From positions 1-31,427 of the forward strand of contig JAGZIW010000018.1 of the NCBI GenBank assembly GCA_018366035.1: a stretch of 31,427 nt of DNA, in the 5' to 3' direction. The notes beneath the pieces are model-generated. The model made no database searches. It saw only the letters and a list, made by a program, of their open reading frames with translations, and was not told the origin of the DNA. Source of the DNA: Butyricicoccus pullicaecorum (GTDB lineage: Bacteria > Bacillota > Clostridia > Oscillospirales > Butyricicoccaceae). The position numbers and the translations under genes are program-made. Shown here one piece after another: positions 14,690-24,300 of this stretch; position 1 is the stretch's first letter; each line of letters starts with the position of its first letter.

Positions 14690-15454
14690 ATGAGAATTGT
14701 TACACAACAGGATATGGAGCAAATCAAAGCAAACCGAACGAGCAGTGCACAGCCCTGTATGATGCCCTATGGCATGTATGTGGATATCGTGGAATTTCCG
14801 GACGGCTGTGTGTTTCCGAACGGGTGCAGATTTGAATATGTACAGATAAGCCCGAAAAGGTGGACTCGCTTTGGAGATTACTGCAAATTTGGCGATGCGA
14901 CAATATTTTCCGTTCCGGTGCGGTTCGGGTGGAGCGTGCAGATTGGAAAGGACTGTGTGAGCACGGCAGACATGCAGCTTGGGAAATATGCAGTCATTGG
15001 CGAGCATTTCCGTGTGGAGTCTCCGGAGGATCGAGAAAAGCCTGTCTCGGTGGAGCTTGGTGCATATAGCCGCTTGGGTGGACAGTTTGTCATCAGAGGA
15101 AACATAGATTTGGGTACAGGCTGTACCATTGGTGAGCAGGGCACGTTCTACTACAATACAGAGATTGGAAAGGACAATCAGATTGGCAGTCTGTGCAGAT
15201 TCAAGGGCAGAACAGTATTTGCACAGCCAACGTATTTTGGAGATGGCTGCAAGTTCGGGGACACCGAGGAAGTCGAGACAATCGGCGCGGTTACGCTGGA
15301 TATCCCCATCGCAGAGGGAAAGAAAAATATCATGACCGTGTACTGCCAGACGGACAAGACCCTCACAGAATTCTGCATGAGCGGCGGCAGACTGGATAAG
15401 CGCAGCATTGAAAAAGCTGTCCGAATTGCGAAAATCATTTTTGATGCAGACTGA
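14690..15454 (+). CDS. Repetitive beta-helix-like protein of unknown function (254 aa)
   Basis: A soluble protein of 254 residues with no signal peptide. From residue 35 to 195 it shows loosely periodic Gly/Cys/aromatic motifs: F-P-D-G-C-V-F, F-P-N-G-C-R-F, F-G-D-Y-C-K-F-G, I-G-K-D-C-V, L-G-K-Y-A-V-I-G, L-G-T-G-C-T-I-G, I-G-K-D-N-Q-I-G, F-G-D-G-C-K-F-G. This resembles the turns of left-handed beta-helices (hexapeptide-repeat acyltransferases) or bactofilin-like solenoids, but lacks the strict hexapeptide spacing and an obvious catalytic His. The last 50 residues are a separate helical tail. AAGGA lies about 10 bases before the ATG. It is probably a structural or binding solenoid. Gene confidence is high; fold assignment is inference. 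Confidence 0.7.
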   Translation: MRIVTQQDMEQIKANRTSSAQPCMMPYGMYVDIVEFPDGCVFPNGCRFEYVQISPKRWTRFGDYCKFGDATIFSVPVRFGWSVQIGKDCVSTADMQLGKYAVIGEHFRVESPEDREKPVSVELGAYSRLGGQFVIRGNIDLGTGCTIGEQGTFYYNTEIGKDNQIGSLCRFKGRTVFAQPTYFGDGCKFGDTEEVETIGAVTLDIPIAEGKKNIMTVYCQTDKTLTEFCMSGGRLDKRSIEKAVRIAKIIFDAD

Positions 15455-15570
15455 CTGCCGCCTGCGGAGAGCCTTTTTGGAAGCTGGATTTTTTCTGTTA
15501 AGTTTTCTGGGAACAAGACGATATTGAGTGTGAATAGGTCAATTGATCTGAGAACAGAAAAATCGCTCCA

Positions 15571-15591
15571 GAAAGGAGGCTGGAAATTTTG
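15571..15591 (+). promoter_or_regulatory. Ribosome binding site deciding a TTG start
   Basis: GAAAGGAGG (15571-15579) is followed by 9 bases and then TTG (15589-15591). The next in-frame ATG (15601) would be 21 bases away, too far, so TTG is the start of the following gene. Confidence 0.75.
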
Positions 15592-16980
15592 AATATTGAA
15601 ATGGGCCGGCCCGCGGTTCCCACACCCGTCCCGCAAAATCGTCCACAGGCTTCGCCCGATGCGGCGCTTGGGGAAACACAGGCGGCGGCAAAGCCGGAAA
15701 TTCCAGCAGATGAGACGCTGGATTCGCTGATGTCCGTGCTTCCGGAAAAGGGCGAAGAATTACAGGATTCCTTCACCCAGAGTGAGGCGCTGAGCAAGAA
15801 AAATGAACTGATACAGGCATGGAAGGACAGTTATCAGCTGCTGCAAAACAACGGAATGCAGCAGGGCAGCAAGGATTTTATAATGCAGCAGCCAATGTCC
15901 GGATTTCAGATGCCAGCCTTGGGCGGCAATATAGACTGGGGAAGTATATCTGATGAAATTTTGAATTTTCTCCAGAACATGGGCTCAGGAAACGTGGAGG
16001 AGGGACTTGAGTATCTGATTTCGCGCTATGTTGCGCTGGGCAGTCTAACGGATACGCAGATGGATACGCAGGGCAGCGACCGAACAAACCAGAGGCAGCA
16101 GCTGGAGCACACCTTTTCCAAGGGACGCAGACAGCTGGTAGATGGATATGTAGAGCGTGTTCAGAATACCCTCAAATTATCTGATGCAGATGCCGCACGG
16201 CTCAAAAATAATCTGGAAACCATGCTCACAAAGCGCTTGCAGACTTATCAAAAAATAGCGGAGCAGGCAAAGCCGCATTTGACCAGAAACCCAAAGACAG
16301 GGCAGGACGATCAATATATGGCAGCGCAGCTGAGAAGTGCAGTGATGGAGGCCGGCAAGCAGAAATCAGGCTTTTCCTTGCACGAGCTGCGGGGAAAGGA
16401 ATTTTCCTTTGCTGATATGCGGCAGGCAGGAGAACTGGCAAAGGGGTATCAGCTACTCTATAAAAATGCCGGAATGGGCGCAGAGCGTGAGCTTGCAGCC
16501 GATCTTGCCATGGTGGATATGAAGCTGCAAATGCAGATTCGCAAGGGTACGGTCGGTACCCGTATGGTGAAGCTCTTGCAGGGCTCGCAAGCGCAGCGCC
16601 ATGAAGGCGTTATGAATGCGGCAGATGCGCGTATTCTTTCGCGCAGCGGCAGTAAAACCTATGTCACGACAAATCAAAAAGAACCTTTGAACCGCAGCCT
16701 TGTCAAGGATATCTATGAGACAATCCTGCATATCTTCGAGCGCAATGGCGGAGACCCTATAACAGCCATTCGGGACGGGCTTGCCGCGCTGAGCGGCAAG
16801 GAAGAAACCAATCGCAGCCGCAGCAAAAAGGGCGGCATCATCTACGAAATCGATGGACGGGGCTATGCGGGTGCAAACCGCCCAATCGTGCGTATAACAC
16901 AGGTGGGACGGATTCGCGATTGCGTGATTGCATTTGGAATCCTTGCAAGCTTTTTTGCGCTGTGGTATTTTATGATGTAA
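15589..16980 (+). CDS. Tail-anchored helical membrane protein of unknown function (463 aa)
   Basis: I do not recognise the family. It starts at TTG. Residues 1-60 are Pro/Ala/Glu-rich and likely disordered. Residues 60-440 are predominantly helical with many Gln, Lys and Arg and coiled-coil-prone stretches. The last residues (about 444-463) form a single membrane segment, C-V-I-A-F-G-I-L-A-S-F-F-A-L-W-Y, ending two residues before the stop. With no signal peptide, this is a C-tail anchor with the bulk of the protein in the cytoplasm. A basic stretch (R-S-R-S-K-K-G) sits about 45 residues before the anchor. A strong hairpin follows the gene. It could scaffold another complex at the membrane. 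Confidence 0.7.
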   Translation: MNIEMGRPAVPTPVPQNRPQASPDAALGETQAAAKPEIPADETLDSLMSVLPEKGEELQDSFTQSEALSKKNELIQAWKDSYQLLQNNGMQQGSKDFIMQQPMSGFQMPALGGNIDWGSISDEILNFLQNMGSGNVEEGLEYLISRYVALGSLTDTQMDTQGSDRTNQRQQLEHTFSKGRRQLVDGYVERVQNTLKLSDADAARLKNNLETMLTKRLQTYQKIAEQAKPHLTRNPKTGQDDQYMAAQLRSAVMEAGKQKSGFSLHELRGKEFSFADMRQAGELAKGYQLLYKNAGMGAERELAADLAMVDMKLQMQIRKGTVGTRMVKLLQGSQAQRHEGVMNAADARILSRSGSKTYVTTNQKEPLNRSLVKDIYETILHIFERNGGDPITAIRDGLAALSGKEETNRSRSKKGGIIYEIDGRGYAGANRPIVRITQVGRIRDCVIAFGILASFFALWYFMM

Positions 16981-17021
16981 GCGGCGTCGAACAGACAGCA
17001 CGGAATGTGGATAAGAGCAAA

Positions 17022-17053
17022 CAGAAGCCGGCACCAAAAGGTGCCGGCTTCTG
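17022..17053. terminator. Strong hairpin after the tail-anchored protein gene
   Basis: CAGAAGCCGGCACC (17022-17035) pairs perfectly with GGTGCCGGCTTCTG (17040-17053) over an AAAA loop. There is no T-run on the plus side, so termination efficiency is uncertain. Confidence 0.6.
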
Positions 17054-17106
17054 TGCGTTGCCAGACTCCCGCCTTTCGGGAAGGTCTTTGCTCGTGAAAA
17101 ATAAGT

Positions 17107-17135
17107 TTGATATTTTGCAACACTTTTAGTATAAT
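17107..17135 (+). promoter_or_regulatory. Sigma-A promoter of the SUKH gene
   Basis: TTGATA (17107-17112), a 17-base spacer and a perfect TATAAT (17130-17135), about 55 bases before the ATG at 17190. Confidence 0.85.
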
Positions 17136-17189
17136 GTAGGTGCAAGCATATGGCAAAAGCAGTTAATGACAGCAAAGGAGACAGCATCG

Positions 17190-18512
17190 ATGAGAGAACA
17201 AGAATATGCGGCATATCTGCGCGATCTTGTACAGAAGGCATCTCTTGCCGACCCAGAGCGCAAAGTATTTGGCGCAAATACGCATCAATACAAGTTGAAT
17301 CCTGTACTTTCACTGGACGATGTACAAGCATATCAGGAAAAGTATCATGTTGTACTGCCTTCGGAGTATGTATTCCTGATTACACAGGTGGGAAACGGCG
17401 GCGCAGGACCCTATTACGGAATCTATCCGCTGGATTTGGAACAGCCAAGGTCTGACAATCTCGGCACACCGTTTATCACGAGCCGCTTGACGCAGCAGCA
17501 GTGGACTGGAAAGCTGATGCCGATTTCACGTGAGAATGAGGATTTGGAGGACTGTCCAGATGACCTCTATGAGCAGATCGAAGCGGAGATATTACAGGGG
17601 CTTTATCCGGTCAGCACACAGGGGTGCAGCTATGAAACGATGGTCATTGCACAGGGCGAGGAGGCAAACCGCGTCTTTTATGTAGATGTCGATTGGAGTT
17701 ATGAGAACCCGCCCTATGATACCAAAATGACCTTTCTGAAATGGTATGAGGATTTCTTTCTTGAGATTATTGCAGGCAACCGCATGGATTCCTACGGCAC
17801 CCGCATCATCAAGACAGAGCAGGAACTGATTGACGCATTCGCCCATACAGAGGATTTGGAGCAGCGAAAGACCATTCTCAACAGCTTTGTCCGTTTTTTG
17901 TCGCCAAAGCCTGAAAGTATCCGGTTTCTCCGAGATCTGCCTGAGGATACGCTTGCAGATTATAAGCTGCCGCTTTTGCTGCTGTATGATACCGAAAACG
18001 GGCTTCAGTTGTTTTCTCGTTTGCTGCAAACAAATCCAGCCGCAGCACTTGCACACAGTATGCTCGTTCCGAAAGACCGTCTGCCGGAATACTATGAAAC
18101 CATGCTGCATCTGCTCTACACCATCGAAAATGGCTCGGAAGGGAAATATCGGTATTTATCGCTGCATGATATCCTGCTCTACCGCCTGAGAGAGTGCCCG
18201 CAGCTTCGGGCAAAGGATATCGTGATGTTTCTCGAAAAGGATAGCCTGACAGAGGGCGATATCAAGACCGCACTCTATACTCTAAGATTTGTTCCGGACA
18301 AGATGGAGGCGATTGACACGCTTTCCCATTTCATGCGAAATGGCTCCTATTGGGTGGCGCATACCGCATTACAGACAGCTTGCCATGCGCCATGCCGCAG
18401 ACTGGAGCCTGTATATCTCGAAATGTGGGAGCGCTACCATACGGACAGCTGCATGGCTGCCAACCTCAAAATTGCATTTGAGACAAGTGGAATCCCCCTC
18501 CCCAAAAGGTAA
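17190..18512 (+). CDS. SUKH (SMI1/KNR4) domain protein with long helical C-terminus
   Basis: The start is set at the ATG at 17190 because AAAGGAG (17172-17178) lies 11 bases or less before it; an upstream in-frame ATG at 17166 contains this ribosome site and is unlikely. The protein has 440 residues. Residues about 35-195 match the SMI1/KNR4 superfamily: L-P-S-E-Y-V-F-L-I, then G-N-G-G-A-G-P-Y-Y-G-I-Y-P-L, a G-C-S-Y-E-T-M-V-I-A segment and a closing Y-V-D-V-D-W. SUKH proteins are often immunity proteins against secreted nuclease or deaminase toxins. The remaining 240 residues are helical, with HEAT/Arm-like character (L-P-L-L-L-L-Y, A-L-Y-T-L-R-F), an uncommon extension. No toxin gene is visible nearby, so it may be an orphan immunity gene or have a housekeeping role. 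Confidence 0.8.
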   Translation: MREQEYAAYLRDLVQKASLADPERKVFGANTHQYKLNPVLSLDDVQAYQEKYHVVLPSEYVFLITQVGNGGAGPYYGIYPLDLEQPRSDNLGTPFITSRLTQQQWTGKLMPISRENEDLEDCPDDLYEQIEAEILQGLYPVSTQGCSYETMVIAQGEEANRVFYVDVDWSYENPPYDTKMTFLKWYEDFFLEIIAGNRMDSYGTRIIKTEQELIDAFAHTEDLEQRKTILNSFVRFLSPKPESIRFLRDLPEDTLADYKLPLLLLYDTENGLQLFSRLLQTNPAAALAHSMLVPKDRLPEYYETMLHLLYTIENGSEGKYRYLSLHDILLYRLRECPQLRAKDIVMFLEKDSLTEGDIKTALYTLRFVPDKMEAIDTLSHFMRNGSYWVAHTALQTACHAPCRRLEPVYLEMWERYHTDSCMAANLKIAFETSGIPLPKR

Positions 18513-18523
18513 AGTGACAGCAC

Positions 18524-18561
18524 TTGACAATTGTGCCTGAATTCGATACAATCATTTCAGG
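18524..18561 (+). promoter_or_regulatory. Sigma-A promoter with inverted repeat over the -10
   Basis: TTGACA (18524-18529), a 17-base spacer and TACAAT (18547-18552). CCTGAA (18536-18541) and TTCAGG (18556-18561) flank the -10 as an inverted repeat and might be an operator. It lies 34 bases before the ATG at 18586. Confidence 0.8.
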
Positions 18562-18585
18562 TAAAACGGTTTGGAAGGTGCAAAA

Positions 18586-19365
18586 ATGGAGCAGAAATTT
18601 CTCTTTCAGGTGAGTTCCATGGATTTGGATACTCTGGTTCCGCAGGTAAGCTATGGTCTGGAAAAGCAGGTAGAGCTTGAATCGAGAAAGAGTCACCCGC
18701 AAATATGGGAGGTGACCGACCGGTTCAATGAGGCAGATAAAGTGCCCGAGGAGGTACAGCGCAAGCGCCAAAAACGCAGAGGCATTTTATCGGCGGTGGA
18801 GTGGCTGCTGGGACTGATACTTTTGGCGCCCGCTTTGGTTTCCGACCTCACGGTACTGCTGCTGGTGGGCGCGGCAAGCTATGCCGCAAGCGTTGTGCTG
18901 ATGTGGAATGGCGGGCGTTCGCGTCTTGCACTTTTGAGTATGGTGCAGGGGATTTTCTTCACCGTCGTTGGATTGACAGACCAGATGGGCAAGCTGCTGC
19001 TGCTCGGCGCCGCCGGATTTGTGGTCGGCGTGCTTGCGCTCTTATTTCGCAGGCGTCTGACACAGTTTGAGAAGGCGGCTCTGCGTATTTTGACAAGATG
19101 GCAGAATTTGCCGGAGGGCGTGCGGCTTCGGGCGGTGTTTTCTTCGGAGGGCATGACGCTTTCTGAGGAGGGACAGCAGGGGACTGCTGAAGTACCTTAT
19201 GAACGATTCGAGCGCGTGATTGAAACGGCTGACCTGTTTCTTATGATTTTTGCGGGCAATGTCACGGTACTGCAAAAGAAGGACTTGACCGTTGGAGAGG
19301 TCAGCGAATTCCAGTCCTTTCTCAGAGAAAAGATGGAATATATCGCTGTAAGGAAGGAGCCCTGA
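18586..19365 (+). CDS. Integral membrane protein with YcxB-like C-terminal domain
   Basis: The start at ATG 18586 is preferred because GGAAGG (18573-18578) precedes it by 7 bases; a TTG at 18571 would contain the ribosome site. The protein has 259 residues: a soluble N-terminal 65, a basic stretch (R-K-R-Q-K-R-R), then four hydrophobic segments between about residues 68 and 160, the last followed by F-R-R-R. The C-terminal 85 residues (A-V-F-S-S-E-G-M-T, V-P-Y-E-R-F-E-R-V-I-E-T, L-Q-K-K-D-L) match the YcxB-like pattern found in many Firmicutes membrane proteins of unknown function. It has its own consensus promoter and a strong bidirectional terminator. Confidence 0.75.
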   Translation: MEQKFLFQVSSMDLDTLVPQVSYGLEKQVELESRKSHPQIWEVTDRFNEADKVPEEVQRKRQKRRGILSAVEWLLGLILLAPALVSDLTVLLLVGAASYAASVVLMWNGGRSRLALLSMVQGIFFTVVGLTDQMGKLLLLGAAGFVVGVLALLFRRRLTQFEKAALRILTRWQNLPEGVRLRAVFSSEGMTLSEEGQQGTAEVPYERFERVIETADLFLMIFAGNVTVLQKKDLTVGEVSEFQSFLREKMEYIAVRKEP

Positions 19366-19397
19366 GCAGTCAAAGGCTTTGATTACAGCAGAAACTT

Positions 19398-19443
19398 AAA
19401 AAAGTCGCTTCGCCAGTTTATTCTGGTGCGAAGCGACTTTTTT
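19398..19443. terminator. Bidirectional terminator, 16-bp stem
   Basis: AAAAAAGTCGCTTCGC (19398-19413) pairs perfectly with positions 19428-19443; the 14-base loop includes CAG/CTG that can pair further. It ends both the membrane-protein gene (plus) and the permease (minus). Confidence 0.92.
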
Positions 19444-19483
19444 ATGTATTGGGCATTTTTGTGTTGTGCAAACGATCGGGCGT

Positions 19484-20921
19484 TTACTTGTGGAGCGAAG
19501 TGGTTTCGCGTTTTTTGATGATTGGCAGGATCAGTCCTAATGCGGTCAGGACAAATGGAGTGATGATATTGAGCGCAGTCGATGCGATATCACCCTCTAC
19601 ATACATACCCATGACACAGCAGATGGCGGTGACAATGAAGCACCAAATGCCTGCGGTCAAGGCAATGCCCTGATTCTTAACAAAGCGATATTCCGGTTGG
19701 AAACGGTCTGCTGCCTTGCGGAGCGCAATGTAAGCGGTAAATACCCAGAGATAACGCAGCGGCATGGTAACAGAGTTGAGCTTGTTGAGCTGTGCAAGTA
19801 CGGTCGCTGCACCGGGAACGAAAGACTGTATGAGGATAATGCTGCCGGACAGAATTACGACCATCCAGATGCCGTTGATATATGCGCCATACTTATTCTT
19901 TTTGAGCAGCTTGCTGGGAATGAACTGCCGTGCGTCCTCGTTATCGAGCAGGATACGCAGCGGTGCGTCGATGCTCAGTACCAGTACAGCGAACTGTCCA
20001 ATGGCGTTGCAGGCTGCATAAATAATCAAGAGCAGGTTGCCAACGTGGTAATACTCACCCAGCTTCTGGAAAGACCAGTAAGAGCCGTTGGAAACATAGG
20101 AGTTAAAGCTCTCTGTGCTCTCGTTGATGACAGTCGGATCAAACATCATGCCCATAGCAATGGTGCCAAGAATCGCACATACGACTACCATGCCTGCAAG
20201 TGCAATCATGCCCTTCGGGAATCCCTTGGAGGGGTTTTCCACCTTGTTTACATAGGGAGAGATTTTTTCACAGCCGCCCACTGCAAACACAAGAATGGAA
20301 AGGGAGGTGAAATAACCAAGGTTGAATTCCGGAATGAGCTTGTCCCATGTGAATTCCATGGAAACATAGCCGCCCTGTGGGTTGATGATTGGTGCAGCGA
20401 ACATCATGAGGATTATAGAGGATTGACATGATGAACATACTGGTTCCCGCAATAGTCGCCAGCTTTTTGAGCGGGTTGAGACCGCGGCTTGCAACCCAGC
20501 AGAAGAACAGCAGAACAGCAAGTGTGGCAAGCTGTACCCAGATGGTGGGAAAGGTGTCGTAGGTGGATCCGTTTTGGAATACCATCCAGCTGAGCGCCTT
20601 GAGACCGCCGCTGCCTTTGCTTGCGATGTAGGTGACATGGCAAGCCCAATAGGTCCAGCCGGCATAGTATGCAAACTTGGGGTTGATGGTTTCGTGAATC
20701 CAAGAGCTGACACCGCCGCCAGAGTTCTTGAAAGCTGAGCCAAGCTCACCAACCATCAGGGCGTAGGGGATAAAGTACAGTGCGAACATCAGGATCCAGC
20801 TAAAGATAACTTGGATACCATTGAAGTAAACGAAGCCGTTGAGCACGTTGCCAAAACCCCATACCGTTGAAAACGCCATGAATGCAAGGGTATACCAGCT
20901 TAGTTTTTTAGAGTTTTCCAT
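19484..20921 (-). pseudogene. APC-family amino-acid permease interrupted by a frameshift
   Basis: Two overlapping frames together give one permease of about 478 residues. The N-terminal part (start 20921, AAGGAAGG 7 bases upstream) contains G-F-G-N-V-L-N-G-F, A-L-M-V-G-E-L-G-S-A and G-G-G-V-S-S-W, the conserved opening of amino-acid/polyamine/organocation transporters, close in style to YjeM and glutamate:GABA antiporters. Near 20413-20420 the frame shifts by one base: M-S-I-L is followed in the old frame by unrelated sequence, and in the new frame by I-I-L-M-M-F-A-A-P-I-I-N-P, which runs without interruption to the stop at 19484. The rest has about eight further membrane segments. Apart from the one-base lesion it looks well conserved, so it is either a recent mutation or a sequencing/assembly error. 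If the lesion is real, the product is truncated after about 5 membrane segments. Confidence 0.85.
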
Positions 20922-20965
20922 GCAGTAACCTTCCTTTTCTTTGATTTTTTTGAATGCCCCGCCAT

Positions 20966-20974
20966 ATTATAACA
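20966..20974 (-). promoter_or_regulatory. Extended -10 promoter of the permease
   Basis: On the minus strand TGTTATAAT, an extended -10 about 45 bases before the start at 20921. No good -35 is present. Confidence 0.6.
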
Positions 20975-21351
20975 TACCTTTTCAAATTGGGGAACATAAT
21001 TCTCTATCATTCGCATACGTGGGAAGAAAAATCAGACGCTGTCCATGTCTCTTTATGATTGCTTTTTTATAAACAGTCGAAGAAGAATTATTAACATGAT
21101 GGATAACTGTTGGAAAAAATAGAATATGATTGTATAAGATGCCTAAAAAATGCGCTGTTTCTTGTACAATGGAATCTATTGATTTCATATAGGCGCAGTG
21201 TTAGCATTAAAGCGCAGAGTTTTTTTGCACAGATTCTGTTATTTTGTATTCCCTTTTGTGACAGTGGAAAATAAGTCCGAAATTATACGAAAATTGGGAG
21301 CAAGGCAGGAATTTGGTAGTATCAGCAGAACATAAAAGGAGAAGGGTTATT
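20975..21351. other. AT-rich intergenic region before the giant glycosidase
   Basis: About 375 bases with no credible gene. A 68-codon minus-strand frame (20982-21188) has no ribosome site. I see no consensus promoter for the downstream gene, only scattered TTG-type hexamers. AAAGGAG at 21335-21341 is the ribosome site for the ATG at 21352. Confidence 0.55.
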
Positions 21352-24300
21352 ATGGAATGGAAAAAGGTGCTCGCCTTTGTGCTGGCGTTGGCAATGCTTG
21401 GTTCATCGGCTCCTGCCTTTGCGCTGGAGGAAATGAAAATACCAGAAAACCAAATAGAGCAGCAAGGGGACACAGATACAGAGCACGCACCAGAGCAGGG
21501 GGAATTGTCGGATACAGAGCAAACGCAGTCTGAGACGCAAAAGCCGGAACAGACAGACGATGAAGTGCCCATGCAGCCGCTGACACCGGCAGCCGTGCCT
21601 GTGGAGGAAAAAGCGTACAAGTTCTATCCAAAGCCGCAGGAAATTACCTATCAAGAGGGCGGTGTGACCTTGGAGGACACGGTCGATGTTGTCTTTGAAA
21701 GCGGCGTTGATGCCTATACGGAGCAGCGCGCGGAAGATGCACTGGACGAAGTGCATGTGCGCATGCGTCAGGCAGAGAGTGTACAGGCTGCCGATTTGCT
21801 GGTTGGTATCTATGACAATGCGGATACTGCGGTAGATGATTGGTTCAAGCAGCAGATGGGCGGACAGAGCGAAAAAGATTTTGATGTCTTTGAAAAAACA
21901 GATTCCTATATGCTGGTCGTGAAAAACGGAAAAATCGGTGTTTTGGGCAAGGATACCGATGCGGCTTTCTACGGCCTGACCACATTGCGCCAGATTTTGC
22001 AGCAGACAGATAACGATAAGCTCATTCAGGCTATGGAGATCACAGACTGGGCAGATGTTGCCTCCCGTGGCTTTATTGAGGGCTATTATGGAGAGCCGTG
22101 GAGCACAGAGGATCGTGTGGAACTGATGCGCTGGGGCGGCAACCTGAAACTCAATTCTTATTTCTATGCGCCGAAGGACGACCCAAAGCATAACAAGCAA
22201 TGGCGCGAAAAGTATACGGAGCAGGAGCTTCGGGAAAAAATTGAGCCGCTTGCAAAGGCGGGCAATGCGTCCAAGTGTCAGTTTGTATTTGCGCTGCACC
22301 CTTTCATGAACAGCCCAATCACCGATGAGAATTATGAGGAAAGCCTTCAGACGCTCAAAGAAAAATTTGAGCAGGTTATGGGCGTAGGGGTGCGCCAGAT
22401 CGCGGTGCTTGCAGATGACGCCGCAAATCAGGGAAATGACCTGTATATCCGGCTGATGAAAGATCTTGTAGACTGGGTTTCCTCCGAGGAAATGCAGGAA
22501 AAATATTCGGGACTCAAGAAAATAATCCCCTTCTGTCCGGTTCAGTATATGGGCAATGGAGAAGCATGGATGCAGGAGATGCCGGACGAGGTGCCGATTG
22601 TTATGACAGGCGGCAAGGTATGGGGCGAGGTCGCAGACAGCTTTACCGATACCTTTTATGGGAATGTAGACCGTGGGCCCTATATGTGGATCAACTGGCC
22701 GTGTACAGATAATTCCAAACGCCATTTGATTATGGGCGGGTATACCACATTTTTGCACCCCGAGGTAAATCCGGAAAAAATTCAGGGTATCGTGCTCAAT
22801 CCCATGCAGCAGTCCGAACCGTCTAAGGTTGCAATCTTTGGCAATGCCTGCTATGCGTGGAATATTTGGACTGAACGAGAGGCAGAGCAGGCATGGGAGG
22901 ATTCCTTTTCCTATGTAGATCACGATACCCATGAAGAAACAGAGGCGTCCGAGGCACTGCGCGAATTGTCTAAGCATATGATAAACCAGAATATGGACAA
23001 CCGTGTAACCAAGCTGGAGGAGTCCGTAGAGCTCAAGCCGAAGCTGGACGCATTCAAGGAAAAGATGACAGCAGGGAGCCTGACACAAGAGGACATCGAC
23101 AAGCTGCGCCGTGAATTTGCGCTTTTGGAGGACGCGGCGGAGACCTATCGGCGAGAGGGCAATCCGCGCATTGCAGAGCAAATCGTTTATTGGCTGGATA
23201 CTTGGAAAAATATTACAAGCGCAGCCAATCATCTCTTGAATGCTTTGCAGGCATATTACTTAGAAGACGACGCCAATATGGTGCCGACCTATTTTGTAGA
23301 AGCGCAGGCGCAGCTGGAGGAGGCAGAGACACATGGGTTCCCCTATGTGGATCACACCGAATATGCAGAGGTCGGCGTGCAGCATATCATGCCGTTTATG
23401 CGTGCCATGCGTGACCATGTTGCCATGCTTTCCAAGCTGACAGTAGATCCCACCGCGCTCATTGCAACTGCCATTACCAACCGCACCGATAATCCAACAG
23501 GGGCGCTGAGCAATCTGGTGGACGGAGATATCAGTACAGAGGTGATTTTTAAGGAAGGCAGTGCCATTCATACCGGCGATTATATCGGTGTTATGTATAA
23601 CCGCGCCATTCCGATTACAGATGTAAAATTTGTGACCGGACGGCAGGAGAATGCGGAGGATACCTTCGAGCGGGCAAGGCTGATGTATACCGAAGATGGT
23701 GAGGAATGGAAGCCTGTTCCAGATGTTCCGGAATTTACAGACGGCCGTGCTGTTGTGGAAGCGCATGGACTGACGATCAAGGCAAAGGGAATCCGCTTGG
23801 AAGCAACCGCTGACAGAACCGGAAAGTGGTTTGCTGCACGTGAAATCTATGTCAATGAAATTCCGGAAGAGTCGGAAGGTATAACGTCCGCGCCTCTGAA
23901 AAGCAGTGTTATAAAATCGGCGCATTACAGTTTGGCGCAGAATACCAATGAGAATACACTCTCGGATACCAATGATGACACCTTTGTATGGTATAAGATG
24001 GCTGGAGATTCGGCAAAGCAGGGTGACTTTGTGGGTATGGAACTTGATCAAACTGCAGCTGTTGGTCGGGTTCATGCGGTTGTTGGAAAAACGGGAAGCA
24101 AGGACAAGTTTAAGCGGTATCACGTTGAATATTCGAAGAACGGGACGAGCGATTGGCAGCGCGTGCCAAAGGAAAAGATTCGTGTCAATGACGGCGTTAT
24201 CGTCAATGATGATGGCAGCATTACTGGTCTGGAGAGCGGTAAGGATATTCTGGACATTGAGCTGGGTGGCATGACCGTAAAGGCTGTTCGTATCGTGAAT

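Noticed and set aside
19697..20431. 244-codon plus-strand frame across the permease
   Set aside because: Antisense to a clear membrane transporter sequence, with no ribosome site.
20982..21188. 68-codon minus-strand frame upstream of the permease
   Set aside because: No ribosome site, and it overlaps the region expected to hold regulatory sequence.
21403..23232. 609-codon minus-strand frame within the GH84 gene
   Set aside because: Composition (Cys, His, Leu-rich) and absence of a ribosome site or promoter mark it as a shadow of the strongly supported glycosidase gene. The same applies to 24607-26310 and 26362-27441.
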